From NCBI GenBank assembly GCA_910579975.1, contig CAJTWU010000018.1, positions 1 to 34,512 on the forward strand: a stretch of DNA of 34,512 nucleotides. The letters run 5' to 3'. This stretch comes from an uncultured Vampirovibrio sp. Lineage in GTDB: Bacteria; Cyanobacteriota; Vampirovibrionia; Gastranaerophilales; Gastranaerophilaceae. Of the stretch, positions 15,165 through 21,779 are shown piece after piece. A program made the translations under genes and the position numbers. The notes below the pieces were generated by a model. The model ran no database searches and was not told where the DNA came from. It was given only the letters and a program-made list of their open reading frames with translations. Within the stretch, counting starts at the first letter, position 1; each line of letters begins with the position of its first letter.

Positions 15165-15779
15165 TTATCCAAACCCGTTTTCTTGCAGAAAATCCATGGT
15201 TATGTTTGATTTATTATCTACTGTTGATAAAAATTTTTCAACATACTTCGCCATCATATCGACTTCAATGTTTACAAAGTCACCTGATTTTAAATATTTT
15301 AAATTCGTGTTTTCCAGAGTATGAGGGATAATCGCCATAGTAATTTCATTTATACCGGTTTTTGCAATTGTTAAGCTGATACCGTTAATTGCAATCGAAC
15401 CTTTTTTAATAACATATCTTGAAAGTTCGGGTGTTAATTCAAATTTTAACTCACAATTTTGATTTGCAGATAAAAACTTACCTTTTCCATCAACATGACC
15501 CGTAACAATATGTCCGCCAAAACGCCCATTTGCACCCATTGCTCGTTCCAGATTAACAAAACTGCCTATTTTTAGGGGAACCATTACCTTAAGCGTTTCA
15601 GGTGAAATATCAGCAGTAAAAGAAGCAGAAGTCAAATCAATTACCGTCAAGCAAACTCCGTTGACTGCAATACTATCACCCAATTTAGTATCTTCAAGTA
15701 CTGTTTTACATTCAATAATAATTTTTTCTGATGTGATATTTTGGATTTTGCCTAGTTCTTCAACAATTCCTGTAAACAT
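15165..15779 (-). CDS. ribE: Riboflavin synthase alpha chain
   Basis: The 204-residue protein begins M-F-T-G-I-V-E-E-L-G-K-I, the conserved riboflavin synthase start. It consists of two lumazine-binding repeats (about 1-97 and 98-190), the second marked by G-G-H-I-V-T-G-H-V-D-G. The enzyme dismutates two 6,7-dimethyl-8-ribityllumazine molecules to riboflavin. The lumazine synthase (ribH) and deaminase/reductase (ribD) genes are not in this window. It starts four bases after the stop of the secreted unknown gene at 15784, so these genes are likely transcribed together. Confidence 0.96.
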   Translation of the reverse strand: MFTGIVEELGKIQNITSEKIIIECKTVLEDTKLGDSIAVNGVCLTVIDLTSASFTADISPETLKVMVPLKIGSFVNLERAMGANGRFGGHIVTGHVDGKGKFLSANQNCELKFELTPELSRYVIKKGSIAINGISLTIAKTGINEITMAIIPHTLENTNLKYLKSGDFVNIEVDMMAKYVEKFLSTVDNKSNITMDFLQENGFG

Positions 15780-15783
15780 GATT

Positions 15784-16356
15784 TTATTCTACCATGGAAA
15801 ATTTCATGACAAAAACCTGACCTTGTTTAATTTCTATTTCACAACCCTTATTTGCATAAGATAAAGGGGTGCTTTCATAAACAGAAACTACAGCTGATTT
15901 AGCTCTATTGCCTTGTTCATTTTTAACAGCACCTTCAACAAGGGCTACTCCGGGTCCGAAAAAACCATCTAAAAGTTTGTTGCCAACAACAGTTGCTCCC
16001 GATTTTGCAATAGATTTAGCATTGACATCACTTAATGAGCTGTATTTTGCTTCAATTTCATTTTCAACTTTGAACCACTGCTTCGTATTATAATCATAAT
16101 AATCAGTAGGTACAAAAGTAAAGTTAGCATTCCTTTTAAGTCTTTTCGGGTCTTTTACATTTTCAATTCTTCCTTTAATAACCGAACCCGAATAAACAGG
16201 ATATCCTCCTTTTGTCGTAAATCCTTCTACAATCTTTACACTCCAAACATCAGGAGGGTTTTCGGTTGAAAAATCCGATTGTGCTTCCACTTTAACATTC
16301 TTAGCAAAAACCGGCGAAGTAATTAACAATAATAAGATAAGAAATAACCTTTTCAT
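15784..16356 (-). CDS. Secreted protein of unknown function
   Basis: The 190-residue protein has a signal peptide (M-K-R-L-F-L-I-L-L-L-L-I, cleavage after P-V-F-A near residue 18). The mature part is beta-rich. The segment P-V-Y-S-G-S-V-I-K-G-R-I-E-N-V near 53-68 resembles F-P-A-G-S-T-V-K-G-K-V-I-N-V in the SLH protein 3 kb away. After that come a glycine-rich stretch (L-D-G-F-F-G-P-G-V-A-L-V-E-G-A-V) and a final strand I-K-Q-G-Q-V-F-V-M-K-F, like I/L-x-x-x-E-x-T-I-I-F in the SLH protein. The overall arrangement faintly recalls VirB10/TrbI-type beta domains; I would not assign it. It heads the ribE-ribBA-GNAT run and is divergent from accD. Confidence 0.7.
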   Translation of the reverse strand: MKRLFLILLLLITSPVFAKNVKVEAQSDFSTENPPDVWSVKIVEGFTTKGGYPVYSGSVIKGRIENVKDPKRLKRNANFTFVPTDYYDYNTKQWFKVENEIEAKYSSLSDVNAKSIAKSGATVVGNKLLDGFFGPGVALVEGAVKNEQGNRAKSAVVSVYESTPLSYANKGCEIEIKQGQVFVMKFSMVE

Positions 16357-16378
16357 ATTAAATAATATAGCTGATTTT

Positions 16379-16415
16379 ACCGAAAGTTACAATAGCTTAA
16401 CAATAGCTACCGAAA
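16379..16415. promoter_or_regulatory. Repeat cluster in the accD / secreted-protein divergent promoter region
   Basis: ACCGAAA occurs at 16379-16385 and 16409-16415. Between them ACAATAGCT occurs twice (16389-16397 and 16400-16408), 11 bases apart, about one helical turn. A plausible accD -10 (TAGAAT, 16430-16435) places these repeats around -53 to -34, where a regulator would bind. Confidence 0.45.
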
Positions 16416-16456
16416 TGTTTTTTTTAGTGTAGAATGGGGAGGTATATTATAAAATC

Positions 16457-16491
16457 GGAAAGGATCAGCATCTTGCTGAGTACAGTTATAT
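16457..16491 (+). promoter_or_regulatory. accD leader: ribosome-binding site separated from the start by a hairpin
   Basis: The only good Shine-Dalgarno (GGAAAGGA, 16457-16464) ends 27 bases before the accD ATG. Between them TCAGCA (16465-16470), loop TCT, TGCTGA (16474-16479) make a perfect 6-bp hairpin. Folding would shorten the gap to about 12 bases. A TTG at 16473, 8 bases after the site, opens a 13-codon reading frame that overlaps accD and stops at 16512-16514. Confidence 0.55.
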
Positions 16492-17358
16492 ATGACAATT
16501 CAAGAATGGTTTGATAAACGAAAAGAAGCTCAAATTGAACGTCGAGCTAAGGAAATGAAAGGGATTGAAGATAGTAATCCAAGCTTATGGATTAAATGCG
16601 TTCATTGTGATTCTCAAATCCTTAAATCAGAATTAGAAGAAAACTTAATGGTTTGTCCACACTGTGATTACCATTTCAGAATAAACGCAAAAAAAAGAAT
16701 TGCACAATTATTTGATGAAGGTTCTTTTGAAGAATTGTTTAAAGGTGTCTTACCAACCGACCCGCTGAACTTTGTTGATACAGAGTCTTATGCAGATAGA
16801 CTTAAAAAAGCTCATGCAAAAACCGGTCTTGATGAAGCTGTTATAACCGGTTTAGCAAAAATTGAAGGTCATAAACTTGCTGTTGCAGTTATGGATTTCG
16901 ATTATATGGGCGGCTCTATGGGAAGTGTTGTAGGGGAAAAAGTTACCAGAATTATGGAAAAAGCTCTTGCACTAAAACTTCCTATGCTTGCAATTACCTC
17001 TTCAGGCGGTGCAAGAATGCAAGAAAGTGCATTAAGCTTAATGCAAATGGCAAAAACATCTTGTGCTATAGGAAAACTTGATGAAGCCGGATTATTATAT
17101 ATCAATTTGCTTACCGAACCGACTTTTGGCGGTATCACAGCAAGTTTCGGCACCCTCGGTGATATTATTATTGCCGAACAAGGTGCAAGAATAGGTTTTG
17201 CCGGTAGAAGAGTAATTGAACAAACAATTCGTCAAAAATTACCGGATGATTTCCAAACAGCAGAGTATTTGCTTAAATTCGGACAGGTAGATATCGTTTC
17301 TAAACGTAAAAACTTGAGAAAAACACTTGCCAATATTTTGGACATGCATGGGGTATAA
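16492..17358 (+). CDS. accD: Acetyl-CoA carboxylase carboxyltransferase subunit beta
   Basis: The 288-residue protein is the beta subunit of the carboxyltransferase that moves CO2 from carboxybiotin to acetyl-CoA, forming malonyl-CoA for fatty acid synthesis. The N-terminal zinc ribbon has C36, C39, C55 and C58 (C-V-H-C ... C-P-H-C). The crotonase-like core shows S-S-G-G-A-R-M-Q-E and P-T-F-G-G-I-T-A-S-F. The N-terminus E-W-F-D-K-R-K resembles the D-W-F-A-N-R-R-K start of cyanobacterial AccD and supports this ATG despite the distant ribosome-binding site. accA follows after two bases, so the two subunits are translationally close. Confidence 0.97.
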   Translation: MTIQEWFDKRKEAQIERRAKEMKGIEDSNPSLWIKCVHCDSQILKSELEENLMVCPHCDYHFRINAKKRIAQLFDEGSFEELFKGVLPTDPLNFVDTESYADRLKKAHAKTGLDEAVITGLAKIEGHKLAVAVMDFDYMGGSMGSVVGEKVTRIMEKALALKLPMLAITSSGGARMQESALSLMQMAKTSCAIGKLDEAGLLYINLLTEPTFGGITASFGTLGDIIIAEQGARIGFAGRRVIEQTIRQKLPDDFQTAEYLLKFGQVDIVSKRKNLRKTLANILDMHGV

Positions 17359-17360
17359 AA

Positions 17361-18317
17361 ATGGCTGTAGTACTAGATTTTGAAAAACCAATTGTAGAAA
17401 TACAAAAGAAAATAGATGAATTAAAGAAATTGAGCGAAACATCAGGTCTTGATATGGAACAGCAAATTCAGGATTTCGAAAAACAAGCTCAAGAACGCAA
17501 AAAGGAGTTGTATTCAAACTTGAAACCTTCAGAAAAATTACAAATCGCAAGACATCAGGAACGTCCTAAATTTCTTGATTACGTTGAATTAATGTGTACC
17601 GATTTTATTGAACTTCACGGTGATAGAGAAGGAATGGATGATAGAGCAATAATAGGCGGTCTTGCTAAAATTGACGGCAAACCTGTTATGATAATAGGTA
17701 TACAAAAAGGAAAATCTACAAAAGAGAATTTGGAATACAATTTTGGTATGCCTCAGCCTCAAGGCTACAGAAAAGCTCTTAGACTTTTTAAACATGCTAA
17801 TAAGTTTAATTTACCTATTATTACTTTAATTGACACACCTGGTGCTTATCCTGGTATTAAAGCCGAAGAAACAGGGCAAGGTGCTGCTATTGCAGTTAAC
17901 TTGAGAGAAATGTCAAAACTTTGCGTGCCAATCGTAGCAATTATTACAGGTGAAGGCTGCAGCGGCGGAGCTTTAGGTTTAGGTGTAGCAGATAGAGTAA
18001 TGATGCTTGAACACGCTTATTACACAGTAATTTCTCCAGAAGGCTGCGCTTCAATCTTATGGCGTGATGCAGCAATGTTTGCTGAAGCTGCTGAAGCACT
18101 AAAGATTACGTCAAAAGATTTATTGGAATTGGGCATTATTGACGAAGAAATTAAAGAACCTGTTGGCGGAGCACATGCTGATTACAAAGTAACTGCTGAT
18201 AATATGAAACTTGCAATCAAAAATGCATTGAATGAATTATCAAAGCTTCCTGTAGATAAGTTACGTGAAGAAAGATACGAAAAATTCCGTAAAATGGGAA
18301 GATTTATTGAGGGTTAG
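17361..18317 (+). CDS. accA: Acetyl-CoA carboxylase carboxyltransferase subunit alpha
   Basis: The 318-residue protein partners AccD in an alpha2beta2 carboxyltransferase. Visible marks are the N-terminal coiled helix (about 10-60), H-G-D-R-E-G-M-D-D-R-A at 86-96, I-D-T-P-G-A-Y-P-G at 157-165, the oxyanion glycines G-E-G-C-S-G-G-A-L-G at 197-206 and S-P-E-G-C-A-S-I-L-W at 225-234. Length equals the E. coli protein. The biotin carrier and carboxylase (accB, accC) are not in this window. A GAGGGTT/AACCCTC inverted repeat straddles the stop codon (18309-18336) and may end the transcript weakly. Confidence 0.97.
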   Translation: MAVVLDFEKPIVEIQKKIDELKKLSETSGLDMEQQIQDFEKQAQERKKELYSNLKPSEKLQIARHQERPKFLDYVELMCTDFIELHGDREGMDDRAIIGGLAKIDGKPVMIIGIQKGKSTKENLEYNFGMPQPQGYRKALRLFKHANKFNLPIITLIDTPGAYPGIKAEETGQGAAIAVNLREMSKLCVPIVAIITGEGCSGGALGLGVADRVMMLEHAYYTVISPEGCASILWRDAAMFAEAAEALKITSKDLLELGIIDEEIKEPVGGAHADYKVTADNMKLAIKNALNELSKLPVDKLREERYEKFRKMGRFIEG

Positions 18318-18389
18318 AATTTTTACATAAACCCTCCTTTAACTAGTATGCTAGGTAACGCAACTATTATAGACTGTTGAAAAATACAG

Positions 18390-18466
18390 GGTGGCACTTG
18401 TCCAAGCTACCAATAGCTCTCTGTAGAGTTATAAATGGTTTTTACCCAAAAGGATAAGAACCATTT
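18390..18466 (+). ncRNA. Candidate structured RNA: three adjacent hairpins downstream of accA
   Basis: In the 170-base convergent gap after accA, three hairpins lie end to end. H1: GGTGGC (18390-18395) with GCTACC (18406-18411). H2: ATAGCTCT (18413-18420) with AGAGTTAT (18425-18432), loop CTGT. H3: AAATGGTT (18433-18440) with AACCATTT (18459-18466), extended inside. Each contains a G-U pair that forms only in plus-strand RNA (it would be A-C on the other strand), so transcription in the accA direction is favoured. I do not recognise a known family. It may be an accA 3' UTR element or a separate small RNA. Confidence 0.45.
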
Positions 18467-18487
18467 AGTAAAAAACATGCGCAGCAC

Positions 18488-19267
18488 CTAGTTTTCGAAG
18501 AATAGGTTCATGAATTCAATATCGTCATAGTCGATATAAGCCGTTTGCATAAGATTTCTACCAGTTCTTATAGTAAGCTCGTTTACCTGATTTTTCTTCA
18601 CCAATCCCGAAGGAACACGGATACGCTGTCCATCTCCATTTATCTGAATTTCAGAAATTTTATTACCGTTAAAGTACACTTCAGGAGGAGAAGCAAAGGC
18701 ATTAGAAATCTTATTTTGTCCCATTTGTCGTGCCATTTCGGTATCTATTCCAATGATTGAACCTATCACAAGAAAAATCGGTTTATTGAGTTTTAAATTC
18801 TTTAAAGTAAATCTTTTGGTATAAAAAGGTCCGATTGTTTCCATTCTAAACTCGCCTGCATTAGCAGATAAATCAGAATAATTATTATCACCAAGATGAT
18901 ACATATTTGAGTCTATAACCATGCCATCAGAACTTGATTTTTCAATCCCAACAACAATCGGCGCAGAAAGAGTTTTGTCTGAAATAGTCATTGAATATGG
19001 TTTATAGTTTTCTTTTTGCACAGACATAATACTCGTACCATCAATATAGGTATCCAATTCAAAAAAACCATCAGCATCCGTTTTTGTTGAATATCTTTCT
19101 TTTGGCAAAGTAATCTGGGCTCCGCCAACACCAATACCGGTATTTTTATCAATAATTCTGCTTGAATTTCCCATCCCTTGAGCATCAACTCCGCCTTCCA
19201 ATGTAGAAGCCGCTTGAGAAGCTAAGGAACATAATATTAACATCATTAAAATCAAAACTTTTTTCAT
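18488..19267 (-). CDS. Secreted protein with carboxypeptidase-regulatory-like beta-sandwich domain
   Basis: The protein has 259 residues from ATG at 19267, whose M-K-K-V-L-I-L-M-M-L-I-L start is a normal signal peptide (cleavage near L-A-S-Q-A-A). A TTG five codons upstream has no better ribosome-binding site. Mature residues about 35-105 fit a CarboxypepD_reg-like fold: I-D-K-N-T-G-I-G-V-G-G-A-Q-I-T-L then T-K-T-D-A-D-G-F-F-E-L. These small Ig-like domains occur in secreted and cell-surface proteins. The rest is beta-rich and unassigned; it ends Y-D-D-I-E-F-M-N-L-F-F, like a carbohydrate-binding jelly roll, which is only a guess. It lies alone between accA (convergent) and tRNA-Leu (divergent). 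Confidence 0.7.
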   Translation of the reverse strand: MKKVLILMMLILCSLASQAASTLEGGVDAQGMGNSSRIIDKNTGIGVGGAQITLPKERYSTKTDADGFFELDTYIDGTSIMSVQKENYKPYSMTISDKTLSAPIVVGIEKSSSDGMVIDSNMYHLGDNNYSDLSANAGEFRMETIGPFYTKRFTLKNLKLNKPIFLVIGSIIGIDTEMARQMGQNKISNAFASPPEVYFNGNKISEIQINGDGQRIRVPSGLVKKNQVNELTIRTGRNLMQTAYIDYDDIEFMNLFFEN

Positions 19268-19353
19268 AAAAATATTATTCAACTTTCTTTTATTGATAAA
19301 AATCCGTCTTGATAATATCTATAAGGCTATTTTAAAAAAAGTAAAAATAATAA

Positions 19354-19382
19354 TTGAAATTTAATTATTTTTTTGATTTAAT
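19354..19382 (+). promoter_or_regulatory. Predicted promoter of tRNA-Leu
   Basis: TTGAAA (19354-19359), 17 bases, TTTAAT (19377-19382) with TGA before it, an extended -10. The predicted start near 19389 gives a 5' leader of about 16 bases before the tRNA. Confidence 0.55.
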
Positions 19383-19404
19383 AGTTTTATTGACAAGTAA
19401 ATAT

Positions 19405-19488
19405 GCCGATGTGATGGAATTGGTAGACGTGCCAGACTCAAAATCTGGTGTAGGCAACTACGTGCCGGTTCGACCCCGGCCATCGGCA
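19405..19488 (+). tRNA. tRNA-Leu, anticodon CAA
   Basis: The acceptor stem GCCGATG/CATCGGC with discriminator A closes a full class II cloverleaf. The anticodon stem is CCAGA/TCTGG with loop CTCAAAA, anticodon CAA at 19439-19441, reading UUG. The long variable arm GTAG-GCAA-CTAC and T arm GCCGG/CCGGC are intact. CCA is not encoded. A terminator follows directly. Confidence 0.97.
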
Positions 19489-19493
19489 TTTAT

Positions 19494-19521
19494 AAAAACT
19501 CTTCTTAATGAAGAGTTTTTT
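19494..19521. terminator. Terminator after tRNA-Leu, shared with the convergent gene
   Basis: AAAAACTCTTC, loop TTAAT, GAAGAGTTTTTT forms an 11-bp stem followed by T residues. It overlaps the stop of the minus-strand gene at 19520, so it can serve both directions. Confidence 0.8.
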
Positions 19522-19825
19522 ATTTTTCTGTTGGAGAAACTTCACCCCAAATAATTGAACAATCTTCTCTTAAAAGACAAATGTATATAATGTCTTGTTT
19601 TTTGCATTTAGGATATTTTATATAGCCTGTTCCATAGGCAATTGCAGCTATTTGTTCGCCATTGATTTCCTGTTCATATTTATCAATGAATTCTTTTTTA
19701 GAAACAACTTTAACTTTCTGGTTACATTCATCTGAATAAACATTACACAAATATTTGCTGCATTCAGTAGCATTTGCAGAAAGTGCTGTGAACAATAACA
19801 TTAAAATTAACAAAACTCTTCTCAT
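19520..19825 (-). CDS. Small secreted Cys-containing protein, unknown function
   Basis: The protein has 101 residues from ATG at 19825. This start gives the signal peptide M-R-R-V-L-L-I-L-M-L-L-F with cleavage near S-A-N-A; a TTG six codons upstream has no clear ribosome-binding site either. The mature part has six Cys (T-E-C-S-K-Y-L-C, D-E-C, P-K-C, Y-I-C, E-D-C), an even number compatible with disulphides in the periplasm or outside. No domain is recognised. It runs towards tRNA-Leu and shares its terminator; it is divergent from thrS. Confidence 0.6.
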   Translation of the reverse strand: MRRVLLILMLLFTALSANATECSKYLCNVYSDECNQKVKVVSKKEFIDKYEQEINGEQIAAIAYGTGYIKYPKCKKQDIIYICLLREDCSIIWGEVSPTEK

Positions 19826-19856
19826 ACATTTATAATAACACAAAGTTTTTTATGCT

Positions 19857-19878
19857 AAACTAATAATTGTATTAGTTT
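19857..19878. promoter_or_regulatory. 22-bp perfect palindrome in the thrS upstream region
   Basis: AAACTAATA (19857-19865), spacer ATTG, TATTAGTTT (19870-19878). It lies just right of a possible -10 (TATGCT, 19851-19856) and just before the folded thrS leader. It may be an operator, or the first hairpin of the leader. Confidence 0.5.
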
Positions 19879-19956
19879 TGAGGGATCCACCTCATGCGGG
19901 GATAAATAGGCTAACGGATGTTACTGTGTGCCATAATATTTACCCCCAGAAAGGAT
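19879..19956 (+). promoter_or_regulatory. Structured thrS leader ending at the ribosome-binding site
   Basis: TGAGG/CCTCA (19879-19883, 19890-19894) forms a first hairpin. GGGG-A-TAAAT (19898-19907) pairs with ATTTACCCC (19938-19946) in a 9-bp stem with one bulge. Inside are GGC/GCC (19909-19911, 19930-19932) and TAAC-GGAT-GTTA (19912-19923), leaving CTGTGT unpaired. The long stem ends just before the AAAGGA site of thrS. This is suited to translational control. Confidence 0.55.
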
Positions 19957-19960
19957 AAAT

Positions 19961-21733
19961 ATGGAAAAAAACAATGAAACTTTGAGCGTGCTTCGTCACT
20001 CTTGCTCACACATCATGGCACAAGCAGTGCAAAAGCTGTTCCCACAAGCAAAGTTAGCTATCGGACCAGCTACAGCTGATGGTTTTTACTACGATTTTGA
20101 CTTAACTGATGGTCATGCGTTTACACAAGAAGATTTAGTAAAAATCGAAGAAGAAATGAAAAACATCATTAAACAAAACCTTACATTTGAAAAATATCAG
20201 GTTGAAGATGTTGAAGCTAAAATCGCTGAATTCAAAGCAGAAGGCGAAATTTACAAAGCAGAATTACTTGAAGAACACAAAAACGATAATCCTACTTTGT
20301 ATCTAACCAAAGACAAAGATGGAAATGTGTTATTCAATGATTTGTGTGCCGGACCACACATTCCTAACACATCATATATAAAAGGTAACGCAATCAAGCT
20401 TCTTAAAGTTGCGGGTGCTTACTGGCGCGGTAACGAAAAGAACAAAATGTTACAGAGAATTTATGCTACAGCATACTGGAACAAAGAAGATTTGCAAGCT
20501 TATTTAACATTTATTGAGGAAGCTGAAAAACGCGACCATAGAAAATTAGGCACTCAGCTTGATTTATTCTCAACCCGTGAAGAAGTAGGCGGAGGTCTTG
20601 TTTTATGGCATCCAAATCTTGCAATTGTTAGAGAAGAAATAGAAAATTACTGGAGAAGCGAACATAGAAAACGCGGTTATGTTACAGTGCATACTCCACA
20701 AATTGCTAAATCAAAATTATGGGAAATTTCAGGTCACATGGACCATTACAAAGAAAACATGTTCTTTGTACAAAAAGATGAAGACTCAGATGAACAGTTT
20801 GTAGTGAAACCAATGAACTGTCCGTTCCATATTATGATTTATCAAGCAAACAGATACTCTTACCGTTCACTACCATTAAGAATGGCTGAATTAGGTACAG
20901 TTTACAGAAAAGAAAAATCAGGGGCTCTTTCAGGTCTAACTCGTGTACAAGGCTTCACACAAGATGATGCCCATATTTTCTGTACTCCGGAACAATTGGT
21001 AGACGAAATCAACGAGATTATTGATTTTGTTGCAGATACAATGGCAATATTCAAAATGGATTTTGAAGTTGAACTTTCTACCCGTCCTGAAAGTTATGTT
21101 GGTGAACTTGAAAACTGGGAAAGAGCAGAAGCCGGATTAAAAGAAGCCATGGATAGACGTGGTATGAAATACGACATCAATGAAGGTGATGGTGCATTCT
21201 ACGGTCCAAAAATCGATTTCAAAGTTAAAGATGCTTTAGGAAGAACATGGCAATGTGCTACAATCCAGTTAGACTTTAACCTTCCAGCTCGATTTGATAT
21301 TAAATATCAGGACAAAGACGGTTCTATGAAAACTCCGATTATGCTTCACCGTGTAATCTTTGGTTCAATGGAACGCTTCCATGGTATCTTAATCGAACAT
21401 TACGCAGGTGCATTCCCAACATGGCTTGCTCCGACTCAAGTGGCTATCGTTCCTATCAGTAACGAAAAACATATTGATTTTGCAGAAGCTGTTTATAAGA
21501 AAATGCGTGCAGTCGGTATAAGAGTAAAACTTGATGACCGCTCTGAAAGTATGAATTACAAAATCAGAGAAAGTCTTCAAGACAAGAAAATCCCTTATGT
21601 TTGCGTAATCGGCGATAAAGAAATTGAAGCAAATGCAGTCGCTGTAAGAAAACGCGGTGTTGGTCAAGTTGGAACCATCAACGTAGACGAGTTTGTCGAA
21701 AATATTTTAAAAGAAATAAAAGATAGAACATAA
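19961..21733 (+). CDS. thrS: Threonyl-tRNA synthetase lacking the N-terminal TGS domain
   Basis: The 590-residue protein charges tRNA-Thr with threonine. It begins directly at the editing domain: H-S-C-S-H at residues 13-17 and D-L-C-A-G-P-H at 127-133, which carry the His and Cys residues that deacylate Ser-tRNA-Thr. The TGS domain of about 60 residues found in E. coli ThrS is absent. The class II catalytic core is complete: zinc ligands C287, H338 and H463, motif 2 around T-V-Y-R-K-E-K-S-G, motif 3 region F-G-S-M-E-R-F. The C-terminal anticodon-binding domain covers about 480-590. The start has AAAGGA 5 bases upstream. infC and rplT, common neighbours elsewhere, are not present. Confidence 0.97.
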   Translation: MEKNNETLSVLRHSCSHIMAQAVQKLFPQAKLAIGPATADGFYYDFDLTDGHAFTQEDLVKIEEEMKNIIKQNLTFEKYQVEDVEAKIAEFKAEGEIYKAELLEEHKNDNPTLYLTKDKDGNVLFNDLCAGPHIPNTSYIKGNAIKLLKVAGAYWRGNEKNKMLQRIYATAYWNKEDLQAYLTFIEEAEKRDHRKLGTQLDLFSTREEVGGGLVLWHPNLAIVREEIENYWRSEHRKRGYVTVHTPQIAKSKLWEISGHMDHYKENMFFVQKDEDSDEQFVVKPMNCPFHIMIYQANRYSYRSLPLRMAELGTVYRKEKSGALSGLTRVQGFTQDDAHIFCTPEQLVDEINEIIDFVADTMAIFKMDFEVELSTRPESYVGELENWERAEAGLKEAMDRRGMKYDINEGDGAFYGPKIDFKVKDALGRTWQCATIQLDFNLPARFDIKYQDKDGSMKTPIMLHRVIFGSMERFHGILIEHYAGAFPTWLAPTQVAIVPISNEKHIDFAEAVYKKMRAVGIRVKLDDRSESMNYKIRESLQDKKIPYVCVIGDKEIEANAVAVRKRGVGQVGTINVDEFVENILKEIKDRT

Positions 21734-21734
21734 C

Positions 21735-21767
21735 AAAAAGGGCGGGTTCTTCGAACCCGCCCTTTTT
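21735..21767. terminator. Strong bidirectional terminator between thrS and fabF
   Basis: A 15-bp perfect stem (core GGGCGGGTTC/GAACCCGCCC) with a TTC loop, flanked by A and T runs, lies between convergent thrS and fabF. Confidence 0.95.
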
Positions 21768-21779
21768 AAATTATATTCA

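Noticed and set aside
15780..16356. Possible FMN riboswitch before ribE
   Set aside because: ribE starts four bases after another coding gene, and none of the conserved FMN-aptamer blocks is visible upstream.
18388..18400. Resemblance to the T-box core (AGGGTGGCAC)
   Set aside because: No aminoacyl-tRNA synthetase or amino-acid gene follows on that strand, the ACCGCG part is missing, and there is no room for a stem I after accA. The match is probably chance within hairpin H1.
19390..19395. TTGACA ten bases before tRNA-Leu
   Set aside because: A -35 there would need its -10 inside the tRNA. The promoter at 19354-19382 has correct geometry.
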